A stretch of 64,000 bases of DNA from Amaranthus tricolor (taxonomy: Eukaryota; Streptophyta; Magnoliopsida; Caryophyllales; Amaranthaceae): contig NC_080050.1 of NCBI RefSeq assembly GCF_026212465.1, positions 31,389,070 through 31,453,069 of the forward strand, given 5' to 3'. This document shows positions 50,739 to 62,385 of the stretch, piece by piece (the first letter of the stretch is position 1; every line of letters begins with the position of its first letter). A program made the position numbers and the translations under genes. A model generated the notes under the pieces. The model was not told the origin of the DNA and made no database searches. It saw only the letters and a list, made by a program, of their open reading frames with translations.

Positions 50739-53700
50739 GACTAACTACTCTTTATAAGAAACTAATGACAAGATCATGCAATGTTCAGAATATAATATCC
50801 TCCGTAGTATAGCTATGAAAAAAGGAGAGATACTCTTTCTATTTTTTTGAGTTTGTCCCATATAACGTAAATATATAAAAAAAATTTAAGTCATATTGTA
50901 TAAATTTTGAAGCGATGAAAAGACTCTTATACAGTAGGGTTAAGAAAAGATTAGAAAAAGTCTTGCCTGGATCTCAACAAGGACATTAGAATAAGCATAG
51001 GCAAAGGCAATATCGCCTAAAGCTTGAAAGCATCTCCATACTTTGTCTGAAGCTGTCACGTCCACTCCTACCGTTACTCCTGTCAGTGAAGTTCTCCCTA
51101 TCCCATCTCCTTCATAACCAAATATTTTGACCACCGTTAATCTAAACTAAATTTATCAAGTCCACTAAACTATAATAAAATAGGAGTAATTTATTAAGCT
51201 TACAATACATATATACTTTCACCGTTCTGAAAAATCTGCTACATTTCGATTTTAGACACTATTTATTGTTTAAGCTTATTTTATATATTACAACTAATGT
51301 GTAAGTAAAAATATAGTCAAGTGAGATCTTGTTTGAATCGTCTAATTGTATACTTTTATAATATCAACTTTTTTATAATTTTTAGATGTGTATAATTTAA
51401 CATATAAATGAACAAAATAACACATTGAATTGCGTAAAAAACTAATGTAACAAGTATAAGGGAACGGAGGAAGTATCTATTAGTTTGGTTTTGAATTTTT
51501 TGGTATGAATGGTAAAAAATTTAAATGATAAAAAACATTTAATTTAATGCACTAAAAATAATTTTATTTTGCTTAATCATCAATTAGTTGGATTGAGTTT
51601 GAGTTTATCCATTTAAATAAAAAAGAAAATATTAAAAGTAATTTGAACTCTCAACAAACTCCTTACAATTAAGTTACAAATTTAACAATCAATTTGACTA
51701 CCAACTTTTTTCTATTTTATGTTACAAAGTTCAACATTAATAAAGTTTTAATTAGATGACTCGGGAGTCGAGTCATAACCTAGGCTAGAGGTATTTATTT
51801 GGATAATCTGTTCGATTTGGATTTTAGAGTCAGGTGTTTTGAATAAGTTTAAAATTAAGTTTTGTGTTCACATAATTTTAAATCATTTTGAAGTTAGATC
51901 AATGCAAAGTCGGATTTTATTACAAGATCGAATAAATATCGAATCGTCGAGTCTGTATTAAACACCTCTAAGTAACCTAGACAGACGTGAACCTAAACTC
52001 TTTATAGAAAAGAAACAAAGAGAAAAGAATAGAAGTTGGTGGTCCAATGTATAAGATGATGAAAGTGGGAAGGTACATAACTTACCTACAACTTTGGCAA
52101 TAGACAGGGCAAGACCAATAGTAGAGTAAGCAAAAGACATAATAGCTGCCACAATGGATAGCCAAGACAGTTCGTGAAAGTTTGGAATTTGGCTCAGCAA
52201 AATTTGTATGCACCCGAATATAATCATGTATGGGTTGTTTGATGTGTTGCACTTCACATGGTGCCCGTTTTTGTGGAAGCAGTTCGATCTTTTCACCGCT
52301 CTGTTTCATTATTTAATTAATTACATTACACATATTAATAATATTTGCAATAAAAATGCATCCTAACTATAATAATGATAATTCATCGAAGACAATGAAA
52401 TATATACATGTATGAAAAATACAACATTAACATTAAGTGTTTTCAGATAACAGCTTTTTGTTGAATTTATTTTTTGATATGATATCAGAGCTAACGTGAT
52501 TATAAGTTCGAATCTTTTTGATCACCCCTTATTTTAAGTAATAAATTAGCGTTAGATATAAGAAAAACATGTGTTGTTCAGCCTAAAGGACTCTTTTATG
52601 AGAAGCGTAATAGAGTTTATAACATATTTTAGTACTTTAACCATCAGCATAAACAACATACACGACTAATACTTACACTATACAATCACATTGATTACAA
52701 TGTAATGATCGACAATTTTAAATAGTTAAAATTGCGACAAACAAGAGTACATGAAAGATAAAAGAGAAGCTTTTAATATGAGGAAAAGATAATGAAATAA
52801 TTGTTTAAGATGGTTGGACAAGTGAAAAGACGAGATATCAGTAAACTAGTAAGGAAGATAGAAAACTGAATTTAGAAAGACTTAAATACAGGGTGAGAAG
52901 GACCAAAGATGACTTGGAGGACATGAGTTGAAAATAATACAAAAGATATAAACTTACAAGTTAACAGGGTAAAAAATCAAAATGAATGAAGGAGAAAAAA
53001 ATTCATGTGAACGAGCATTAGAACTGATATATTAGTTCATGTATGATGTAATCGACCTCAATCTTTTAAGATTAATTGTTATTGTTAACTTGCAATTAAA
53101 CGCTAATTGTTCTTGTGATTAAAAAATAAATCATATTGTTTTCCAAATATATTAAAGTATTAGATTTTTAACTCTTATTTTACTTGATGCCACTAAATAA
53201 TCAAAAACCACATTAAAATTGATAAAGTAATAAAGAGCTAAAGGAGGAATCTTTGACTTACACCATACTAATAGAGGCAGTAATGGTGTATCCAATTGAT
53301 ACGCCTACCAAATTAACGTATTGAGCCAAACCACATAGTTGGACTTTTCTGCCACCTGAACCAACAACATTATTAGTAACGTACAACAAAACCGTCAATA
53401 TTTAAGACGTTTTAATCCCTAAGCTATCTATTCACAAACACTCTTGCAACACAAAACGATGAATCAACTCTGACTTCGTCTCACATTTTAGCTAGAATCG
53501 GATTTTATTTCAGTTAGTTTAAGTATTATATTTCTTTGATAAAGTTTTAATATCGATTCTTATTTAGTCTCTCTCATTCTTTCAACTAATGGCGGAATAA
53601 AAATTGATAATTTTTATAAAAATCTTGTGCAATTATAAAAATATAATATTTTTTTAACAATTTTGTATCTTTAAACACCTAACATATACTGAGTAATTAA

Positions 53701-56305
53701 ATATTGAAGCTCCTAATTTTCAGAGCCGTATGCAATCGAACATGTTAAACATGCTCAGAATCTCCCTTGCCTTTAGCCTACCTTGTAATCGAAAGGACAA
53801 AACACTTACTTCCATTCATAACTTTTTCCTTAACACGGTTTCTTTAGAAGACTATTCTAGTAGATTAGAGCAATGTAATGACAAGGTAATTTAAAAGGAT
53901 AAAAGCAATATTTAACAATTATCAAATATTTATCGTTTATGATAATCGAATTTTATTTTATTTTAAAACGTATATATTTGATAATAACATTACACTTATG
54001 TTATTTTATTTTTTAAACAACCAGTTAGCTAAAGATATATTTCAACACAAATTTTTGTATGAGACAATCTTTCGGTAAGACGTATTCTTTATGAATTAGA
54101 TAGTCCAATTAAAACAAATTATTAGCAAATAAGCTTCTTTTCATGAGTTTTTTTCATTGAAAGATAGTCTCTTACAAGAGTAGCTCACGTCTAAAAGCAC
54201 ACTCATAGTCAAGAATGGAGAAACCAAAACAATGATTCCTCTTTTCTCCATTCCATGCATGCTAATCACACCAACAAACATTGTAAATGAGCAACAATTG
54301 GCCCATTCTTTTCCCCTCATTCTTCAATTCCTCAATTCATGGGAATGGGAGAAAAAAGGGGGGTTATGTGACCGCGTGAAGAGTAGTTGTACACTTGTAG
54401 TCAGCTAGACTTGTAAATAAAAACAGACTTGACTATTTAGCACTTATTTGATCTTTCGAACAAACTTTAAAATAAATTTTTTAAAATTATATAAAAAAAT
54501 TAACATGAACTAAAAATCAAATTTAATACCAATCTAAAATATCTTACTCAAAATCCCATTTAACATTCCTTTCAATTCATTTGAAGTGTTGTATCTGGGA
54601 TGTTCTACTATTCATCAAATTGATCTTAGTTTGTGTATTATTCTTAATCTATATGTTAAAATATAACCAATTGAAATTTTAAATCATATATAATTAATTA
54701 ATATTATTCGTATCAATATAATTAAATAATGTCAATATTTTATAATTTTAAATCATATATAACTATAAATATTAAAAAATTGAATCAGTCTATCAACAAG
54801 TTACTTTGGAACACTTTAAATGAATTCGAGGGATTATATTATAACTTATTAAATAAATATAGATATGAGTAATTTAAATTTAATTGTATAAAATTATATT
54901 AATAATCATTAAGGATATTATATAAAAAACTAAAAATTGTCTATTTCTTATTGTTTTATTATGTTATTGTTTTTTTATTTTAAAGTTATTTTTACAAAAA
55001 CTAAAAATAAAAAAATAAGGGTGATTTTTAATTTTTAGTTTATCACTTTATCACTTTCCAAATACCATTATTCTAATAAGTTTGATTAAATTTGAATTAC
55101 AATGAGATTTGATTACCTCAATATCATTATGTGATTTTCACACCCAGATAAGTTTACTTCCTTTATTCTATTAAATTTGAATTATTTTTAATTTTAATTC
55201 GTCCCATTCAATTTGCATCATTTCTATTTTCAACAATAGCCTGCCATTTTTATTTCTTTAAATCTCATTCATATATATAGTTTAAGTCTCTTTTAATTTC
55301 ATTCAGATAAATTATTCTCTCTCCTCATTTCTTATATTTTTTCTAAACTTATCCCCACTCCATCTTTAATGCAATTCCTCATTTCTTATCATTTTTTCTA
55401 AACTTATCCACACTCTATCTTTAATGCAATTCAAAAAGGAGAGATGACTATATAAGAGGCTTAAAATCCGTTAAAATTGGATAAAATAGAACAGCCCCTC
55501 TTATAAGATACCGTTTCACCATACTAAAAGTTTCCTTTAAATAGAATATTTAATTTGAATACGTCTAGTCTCATATAAGAATTTGTGTGAAAATAGAATA
55601 GGAGGGTGAAATAAAATACCTAAATTGGCTCGGACAACTTCCATGTAAGTGTAATTTCTCTTGCCGGTAACAGGGTCCGGTGATCGGTAACCGTCGGCAA
55701 GCATAGTAGAAGTCATATACGTTATCAAAGAGAACGCCACCAGCACTGCCGGACCCACCGCCCATCCTAACTGTGCTATCGCCCACGCTAACGATAAAAC
55801 CCCTGATCCTATCACAGCCGTTATTATGTGCGCACTTGCCGTCAACGCCGTCCCTGCATTTCATTTCATCAATTCATAGTTATATTTAATTTTTTTATTG
55901 AATTAAGGATAAATTGATTTGGGGGATGTATGTTTTGTGTTTGTAATAAATTGACTTGAAATTACTTTCAATTTGTTTATTTTAGAAGATAAATTTTGAA
56001 ATTAATCCTTAAATCACTTAATTATTTGTGTAAAATCAAATGAATTTGAAAATTTTAAAAGTTTTTCGTGAAAAAATAGATTTGAATTTTACAATTTGAA
56101 TTGAAAATTGAATAGGTAAAACCATTTGAATAGTTTTGTTTTTTGATGCATGCACCTGGATTAAAATGGAGCAAATTCATATGAACAGAAAGAAGAAATT
56201 ACCAGTTCTTTTGGGACGGCCATCATCATCAAGTGTTTTGTCAAAATGAGGAGGATGAACACCTTGTTCAATGTACAAACCTTCATTGTTGTTGTGTGTA
56301 ACCAT
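45835..56305 (-). CDS. AAP6: Amino acid permease, AAP6-like
   Basis: Proton-coupled importer of neutral and acidic amino acids at the plasma membrane (AAAP family). Exons on the minus strand: 56305-56203, 55853-55620, 53355-53262, 52300-52086, 51109-50967, 46608-46381 and 46263-45835. The sum is exactly 481 residues plus stop, the size of AAP6. Landmarks: a 34-residue cytosolic N-terminus (EQGVHPPHFDKTLDDDGRPK), TASAHIITAVIGSGVLSLAW (first membrane helix), AVKRSNCFHKNGH, VTVGVDVTASDKVWR, FQALGDIAFAYAYSN, then EIQ joined to DTLKSSPPENKVMKKASLVG, YILCGCVGYAAFGN, FWLVDFANVCIAVHLVGAYQ, and the end GLVGSVKKYKPFQAQN. About 11 hydrophobic helices are expected. All introns are GT-AG except intron 5 (50966-46609), which starts GC. 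The exon 5 acceptor is the least sure border. Confidence 0.95.
47955..48620 (+). mobile_element. Probable Copia-type solo LTR inside AAP intron 5
   Basis: Contains a GC-richer block of CTCGA/TCGAG motifs (47981-48125), a TATA-like GCCTATAAATAGG at about 48300, a downstream AATATAATAAA-like polyadenylation region near 48476 and TTTGAGGGGGAGG. This order fits an LTR with promoter and 3' signals. The ends and target duplication could not be fixed. Confidence 0.4.
50363..50579. mobile_element. Stowaway-like MITE in AAP intron 5
   Basis: Left TAATTCTCTGTCTCACTG and right (complement) TACTCTTCTGTTCCACTC, with matching CAATTTG/GAATTAA continuations and TA at both limits. It ends about 390 bases from the exon 5 donor. 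Confidence 0.5.
50701..50735. repeat. Short (TA)n tract
   Basis: Thirty-five bases of uninterrupted TA inside AAP intron 5. Confidence 0.95.
51214..51475. mobile_element. Stowaway MITE in AAP intron 4
   Basis: 262 bp, TA-flanked. Left TACTTTCACCGTTCTGAAAA and right (complement) TACTTCCTCCGTTCCCTTAT extend to a shared GTTACATT/GCTACATT, a terminal repeat of over 30 bp. Confidence 0.82.
51787..51970. mobile_element. MITE with AGAGGTGTTTA ends, copy 2 (inverted)
   Basis: Begins AGAGGTATTTATTTGGAT and ends ATTAAACACCTCTA. Read on the minus strand it parallels 44478-44659: CGACGATTCGATATTTATTC, then AAATCCGACTT, then TTTAAAATTATGTGAACACA. It lies in AAP intron 4. Confidence 0.55.
52801..53090 (+). 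mobile_element. RTE-type LINE 3' remnant in AAP intron 3
   Basis: Plus-strand reading KRRDISKLVRKIE, then GACCAAAGATGACTTGGA (the PKMTW block), and a tail TTCATGTATGATGTAATCGA followed by CCTCAATCTTTTAAGATTAA, which matches the usual plant RTE end. Numerous stops. It is a different subfamily from 9238-9880. Confidence 0.7.
54045..54185. mobile_element. Small MITE with GAGAC-type ends in AAP intron 2
   Basis: ACACAAATTTTTGTATGAGA at the left and AAGATAGTCTCTTACAAGAG at the right form imperfect inverted arms of about 30 bp. No coding capacity. Confidence 0.55.
54405..54560. mobile_element. Diverged third copy of the AGAGGTGTTCA MITE
   Basis: AACAGACTTGACTATTTAGC, CTTTAAAATAAATTTTTTAA, then CAAATTTAATACCAATCTAA follows the order of the copy at 44478 in the same orientation. 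The ends are eroded. Confidence 0.4.
55323..55431. repeat. 54/55-bp tandem duplication in AAP intron 2
   Basis: CCTCATTTCTTAT...CTTTAATGCAATT occurs twice head to tail (55323-55376 and 55377-55431) with about four differences, inside a degraded Stowaway-like stretch related to 27383-27622. Confidence 0.85.
55498..55590. mobile_element. Very small GAGAC-type MITE near AAP exon 2 donor
   Basis: CTCTTATAAGATACCGTTTC and TAGTCTCATATAAGAATTTG are inverted arms around ~40 bp. It lies 30 bases downstream of the exon 2 donor in gene orientation. Confidence 0.5.
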
Positions 56306-56406
56306 AGCTCTGTTTTTCTCTCTCTTTTAAGTTTCAAAAGAGATTTGTTTAGTTGAGGTATGAGTGTATGAGACTGGTGCTGAAACATAGAGTGGGTAAG
56401 AGGCTA

Positions 56407-56414
56407 TATTTATA
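56407..56414 (-). promoter_or_regulatory. TATA box of the AAP6-like gene
   Basis: TATAAATA on the minus strand (in CTATAAATATAGCC), 102 bases upstream of the start codon. A Stowaway MITE begins two bases further upstream. Confidence 0.7.
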
Positions 56415-56415
56415 G

Positions 56416-56772
56416 TACTTCCCTCCGTTTGATAAAGAATTTTTCAGTGCTACTTTAAGTGTATTATTTGTTGTTTTCATAAATAATTTTTTATTTATAT
56501 TATAAATTTTAGATAAAAATAATTGTATTCAACTAAATTTTAATATTTTAGCATTTTTATATTTTTTATGATTGCTATATATTTCCTACTAGCTTTATGT
56601 GGTTCTATATTTTTTCCACTGATCTTCTTTTAATATTTTTATATTGTTTATGATTCTAACTTTTTTCCCATCATTTATTATTTAAAAAATAATTTATCAA
56701 CTATCTAAAAGATTTTGTTTTTTTTAATTTCCATAAATTTTTCTTGTGGGAACTTTATTAATGAACGGAGTA
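56416..56772. mobile_element. Stowaway-like MITE in the AAP promoter
   Basis: 357 bp, TA at both limits. Ends TACTTCCCTCCGTTTGATAA and (complement) TACTCCGTTCATTAATAAAG. AT-rich interior, no coding capacity. It replaces the sequence directly upstream of the TATA box. Confidence 0.68.
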
Positions 56773-57644
56773 AAAGATTGAGGGAATAGATAAGATATAG
56801 AAGTAAGAAATAATAATAAAAAAGAAAAAAGAAATAAAAATAATTACAAGGCATAATAAGAAACTTTTATTAATTGCATTAATTTTGGTATAAGGGTTAA
56901 TCTATTGCCTTTGTCTCTCGCTTTCAATTTGTACTATTTTCGATTATATGGTAAGTTGGAAAAGGTGTGTGTTTTCTTATATTTAGGACATTTCATGAAA
57001 AGTTTTACTTGCTCTAGAAGTGAAAGATGAGCCAATTTTTTTATTTGTATTATTATTTTTTATTTTAAATGTTCTATTTATTTTATATCATATTTTTATT
57101 TAGAAATGATTTTTTCCATACGAATTATACATTTTAATACTCATTTAGTTAAAGTGATCTTAGTATCATCCATACAACTAATTTTTTTATAGTAGAATTC
57201 CAACGTTTTTTAAAAAGATCTTGCTGATAAAACTTTTCCAAAGTGTTCACTAATACAGATATAAATCTATTTACGTAGTAAATAAGATTATACTTTAAGT
57301 GATATAATATTAATCATATTAATTATTACCTAATATAGTATATAATAGTACTATTTTCAATTCAGAGTAAATATTTTATTAGAGTTTTACACAAATATTA
57401 AGATAAGAAGGAGACTATGATAAAAAAAAGTGTGTGTCTACTTCTACAAATTAGAGGAGGACCACTAAAAAGATTTTACATGTACAAATTAAAGAGGGGA
57501 CCATTACAAAGAGGTGCGCACATGTACAAATTAAGAAGAGAATCATAATAAAAAAATGTTCACATGTATCAAATATCATTATTTAAAATAGAAATAGGAT
57601 AATTAAATTGAACCGGCCTAAAAAGGAAACGAGATATTTAATTT
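56773..57644. other. Spacer, no gene seen
   Basis: AT-rich. It includes three loosely repeated segments of the form ACATGTAcaaatta-aaGAGgagacca at about 57440-57560, and no frame of note. Confidence 0.4.
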
Positions 57645-57649
57645 ACTCT

Positions 57650-57938
57650 TGTCAAGGAACCAACTCAACCAAAAGCTTAAGCTGATGGTTGAAGCCCCAG
57701 GATATGTTATATACTCTAACACGCCCCCTCACACGAGAGCCCTTTGGGCTAGAAGTGTGGATGCAACACATGTTCTCCTCATACATGGTGCTCAATATTC
57801 CACTTTGAATGAGGGGTGGTTGAGATTCGAACCCGTGACCTTTTGTCACATTGGCTTCTTATACCATGTCAAGGAACCAACTCAACCAAAAGCTTAAGCT
57901 GATGGTTGAAGCCCCAGGATATGTTATATACTCTAACA
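57650..57938 (-). mobile_element. TRIM retrotransposon, complete, identical 72-bp LTRs
   Basis: LTRs 57650-57721 and 57867-57938 are identical (TGTCAAGGAACCAACTCAAC ... ATATACTCTAACA). Target duplication ACTCT stands at 57645-57649 and 57939-57943. On the minus strand the PBS-like TGGTATAAGAAGCC adjoins the 5' LTR (57853-57866) and TGAGGGGGCGTG adjoins the 3' LTR. The internal 145 bp encodes nothing. Confidence 0.95.
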
Positions 57939-58356
57939 ACTCTGATTATATAGGAGGAAGTATTATTCAAGTTTGTCAAAATATATTAAGTTATTTTTAT
58001 CATTTATTTTGTTTCATAATTATATTATTACTCCCTGTTTGTTTTATAATCTCATCTGAATATCTATCCTATTTATTTATTTATTTAATATTTATTTTTT
58101 ACAATGTGTCAAATTTAAAATATTAGAAAAAATTTAGCATAAAAATTGGAATACTGAGTCTGAAGTCGGTTATATGTGGGAGGGTGGGGAGTATGATATT
58201 TTACGACTACATGACTTATCTTATGTATGGTAGGTTGACTTATCAGCCAAATTTGACTCAAATCGTCAAAACAGTTATATATGGAGTATTATTTTGTTAT
58301 ATTTTTCATAAATTTTAAAATTTGACAGCTTTTGGTGGATGAGATTATATTTTTTT

Positions 58357-58620
58357 GTGCTAATTTCTAAAGAGATCGTCTGTTTGAGAGATATATTTCA
58401 AATCCAGTCCATTAAAGATTAATGCATACTTACCATATTTTAAATGCCTACTTACGTTCCTTAATGTTTACTTACTGTATCCTTAAATGCCTACTCTCAA
58501 TATCTTAAATGTCTACTTACATTATTTTTAATGTCTATTTACAATATTTTAAAAAATATATAATGAGTCGGTCCAATACTCCAATTAGAGGAGATAGACC
58601 GTCTCTCACAAGAATTTGTG
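58357..58620. mobile_element. GAGAC-type MITE with an internal 22-bp minisatellite
   Basis: Imperfect inverted ends TTTCTAAAGAGATCGTCTGT and GATAGACCGTCTCTCACAAG. Inside, 58421-58551, six units of about 22 bp follow AATGYCTACTTACNATATTTTA-like spacing with base differences between units. Confidence 0.6.
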
Positions 58621-59660
58621 TTATATTTATTAGGCTGATCAAATAATAACTATTTGATTTAAAGTGATTATTTATAATTTTAAAATGATGAAATTGAATT
58701 AAATTAGAATTTTGAAAAATATTGACATCATGCATAAAAAATTACAAAATAATTAAGAAAAATGGGCCAAATCAATTAGGCTTTGATTAAGTTGAATTTA
58801 ATTAGATTTTCACAAAAATCAAAACTTTATTAGGATGGTTCTACACTAAAAATTATTAATTTTCCTTGACATTTCTTACCTATTAAACTATTTCATTTTA
58901 GATTTGGAAAATAATGATATTAAAATTTTCGATACAATTAATACGGGCAATTTGTTTCTCGATATGACTAATATGAAAAATTTATTTTCGTATGTAATTA
59001 ATATGAGAAATTTATTTTCGATTTTTCTCTAAAATATGAAATATGATTTGAAATATTCTCTAAATTTGATAACTGTAATAAATTTTTAGAAAATATTTTA
59101 TTCGATTTTAACAAATTTACTTATTTTATAATCTAAACCTATACACCAGGTACATAATTTAGAAAAATGGATTTATTTTATACAACTCCTTTTCTAGGTT
59201 ATAGAAGAAAATCAAGGCCTCAAATTAATTTTTTTTAAATATTTTTCTGTTCCAGAAGGATTTAGGAATTTAGCTTTTCATCGTGATATCCTTGTGTATG
59301 ATTCTATTAAAAAATGCATTTAAATTTTTGTCATTTTTTATATCAATGGGTAGACAAAAGTGGAGCAAAAGTTCATATAAAACGCATTCTACCCAAAAAT
59401 TTCAAATTCAATATAATTGAGGCAATGACTCATAAATTCTTAATCTTGTAAATGATTCCTTGCCAAAAAAAAAAAAAACATATCTTAAAATTTAATAGTA
59501 AAATGTACAATTTGAAACAAAAAAACTACATGGATGATGGATCATAAAAATGTTAATAAATACTTTTATATTCCATATATATAAACCTAATCAAATTATA
59601 AAAATCAATCAATGTACGTTGTTTATTTATAGAAAGCAATCCTTGATTCATATAATTAGA
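58621..59660. other. Spacer, no gene seen
   Basis: AT-rich. The only regularity is a doubled phrase around ATGAGAAATTTATTTTCG at 58960-59020. Confidence 0.45.
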
Positions 59661-59664
59661 CTAA

Positions 59665-60221
59665 CGGCACGTTTGGTTGATGGTAATGAAGTAATGGGAA
59701 TGAAATATTGTAATGGCAATAGTAATGAAGGAATGGATATGAGAATCGGTAATGAAGATTTTTTTGTTTGGTGTGCATGACTAAAAAATGGTAATGGAAG
59801 ATAATATTCCATTAATTGCATTTGGTTGTTAGTAATAAAAAATGGTAATGACTCTTAGTTTCATTATTGTATATTTGTATCTAAAAGCATTATTGTATCT
59901 AAATTATTCTACCTAATGATTCTTTTTTTAATAATAATATTTTTTTGGATAATTACATATATTACCTTTTTTTTTCTTCACTATTTTTTTTCTTCAGCTC
60001 GAAACAACATTATCTTATATTATTACCACAGTAATACTTCATTACCATTACAGCCTAATACCAGGTTGTTTGATGGTAATAAAAATGGCCCTTTTTGGTA
60101 ATTTCATTACCTTATAATTTATTACCATACATTACCATTGAAGGCATCCAAACAACCATATTTTTTATTACTTAATTTTATTACCATTACCGCCCTCTAA
60201 TACCATGTACCAAATGGGCTG
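59665..60221. mobile_element. PIF/Harbinger MITE, 557 bp, inverted sister of 17718
   Basis: CGGCACGTTTGGTTGATGGT at the left and CATGTACCAAATGGGCTG at the right, with TAA at 59662-59664 and 60222-60224. Its left half matches the complement of the right half of 17718-18231 over most of its length. Confidence 0.75.
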
Positions 60222-60910
60222 TAAGGTCAAGCTAATTAATTTTCTGATTTCACTAACATTTTGTAATAGATAATGAGTTAAATATTTATAATAATGTACC
60301 ATTATTGTATAATTATGGCCAACAAGCCAAAGACTAATTGTACTTCATGATACAATAATGTTACCCATTGTCCATAAATGTCTAATACTCTTCCTCTTGC
60401 CCTTCTTACTTCTTTCATTACTTAAAAGCCATAAATTTAACTTGTATATATATTAAGGATTCATCCTATCCGCCCAAAACAAACATGTCTTTCAATTATT
60501 TATTAAACAATTTCACATATTGCATGTGTTCACTGAAAATATAACCAATCGAAATAATCCATCTTCTATTTAACGCATTTTAACCATTAATTTTCATTTA
60601 GGATGGGTATATTTAGAGCCAATATATCCAATATGTGGAATTATTAATTTAAAAAAAATGACTTTTCCAAAAAAATAAAGAATAATGGAAAGACAAATTT
60701 ATTTTCAACTGATGAGCATTATAAAGGATTATTAATTCAATCTATCTATCTATCTATATCGTATTCTCAATTCGTTATTTTCGGGGATACTTATCGATCG
60801 CAATCACATTTATTTTTCCTGCCAAAAATCATAAGTGTAAATAAAAAAAATATTAAACAAATAATTAATTGCTAAAATTTTTTTTATTAATATTTGCAAA
60901 ATATTCTACA

Positions 60911-60912
<2 letters not shown>

Positions 60913-60995
<83 letters not shown>
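60913..60995. repeat. (AT)n tract
   Basis: About 83 bases of AT with one TT interruption near the right end. Confidence 0.93.
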
Positions 60996-61791
60996 CCTCC
61001 ATCATAAATATATTTTGAGATCAATATTCAATGATATTTACAACAAATATATATCATAATAATCAAATCAATTTAATTTATTTGCATTGTAAAAAATAAT
61101 AAAAAATTACAATTACGCGCGAGGTTAAGCTAGTGTTTCTTGTAACTTAAATGATTTAAGGTTAACCACTAATGGCTCATTTTGAAATGTATACATCAAA
61201 ATGAAATTGTAAATACAAGTTGTTGATAAAATTGATGTACTTGCACTATCTAGGGCAATGGTTAAGTCATAATGTTAAAAGTCTATTTCACATTCTATAC
61301 TTCCACTTCTTTGGGCATTGTTCTTCCACTTATTAATTTATACTTTTTCTTTGATTTTTCTTCATTCTAATTTGTTAGGTCCTTGTCTTACCAATTGATT
61401 ACACAAGTGTGACCATTGGTTGACTTTCTCCAATATATCATTGCCAAAATTTAAAAAACATTCTTTTTGTAAATTTTATATAGTTGACTTTTTACTTTCC
61501 TTGTCCTCTTAATCCTATTAAATAATTTTATTTTTCCTTTAGTTATGTTCAATTTGCTTATATGAAAATAGAAAAATATATACAAAAAATTCCAAATAGA
61601 TAGCCAAGTTACAAACACCAAAATTCCTACTTAGATATTCAAATTGTTGAAAACACACACCCACAAGGTCAAAAAGCATGGAATAGTCATGAAAATGTAG
61701 ATTGTTCAATTCTACTTAATAGAACTAATTTGACTATTTTCATAAATAAAACATAGTTTATACAATTATTGATACTAGTATGAAAATAGTG
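60996..61791. other. Spacer, no gene seen
   Basis: AT-rich. No conserved frame, promoter or bounded repeat was recognised. Confidence 0.45.
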
Positions 61792-62385
61792 TAATGTACG
61801 AAATTCTTTTATAAAAATATAATATAATTGTATAACAAAGAAATAATGACATAAAATGTTGTACATTGCTATAATATAAAACAGATACCGTAACAAATTT
61901 TTGTGAAGATTTGATATTTGTATGTTAGTTATAGAATAAAAAACTTTATCTAATGATCTAAGTGGAAGAGTACAGGTTGTTTCACATTAATGCATTACTA
62001 ATACAATTAACCAATCTAATTATTTTATATAGCAAACTTATGTTAGGATGTCATATGGAATTTCCTATTTTTTAGTTAATTGTATGATGTACGAAATCAT
62101 AAAATATAATTTAATTGTAGAATAAAGAAATAATGACTTAATTTGTTGAACATTGCTAGTAAAAACAAAACAAATACATACTATAACAAAGTTTTGTGAA
62201 GATTTGATATTTATTTGTTAATTGTAGAATAAAAAAGTTTATTTAACGACCTAAGGGGAAGAGTACAAGTTGTTTCACATCAATGCATTGTTAATACAAT
62301 TAACCAATTTGATCATTTTATATAGCAAACTTATATTAGAATGTCACATGTAATTTTTCAATCTTTTTAATTAATTGTATGCTTA
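61792..62385. repeat. Two-copy tandem repeat of about 293 bp
   Basis: Unit 1 (61792-62084) and unit 2 (62085-62385) share ATGTACGAAAT, AAAGAAATAATGAC, TTTTGTGAAGATTTGATATT, GGAAGAGTACA, GTTGTTTCACAT and TTTATATAGCAAACTTAT in the same order and spacing. They differ at roughly one base in eight to ten. Confidence 0.88.

Noticed and set aside
57649..58126. Duplicated SRNQLNQKLKLMVEAPGYVI frames
   Set aside because: Both come from the identical TRIM LTRs and are non-coding.
58026..58290. Possible Stowaway element starting ATTACTCCCTGTTTG
   Set aside because: The proposed right end (TATGGAGTATTA) does not form a convincing inverted repeat with the left end.
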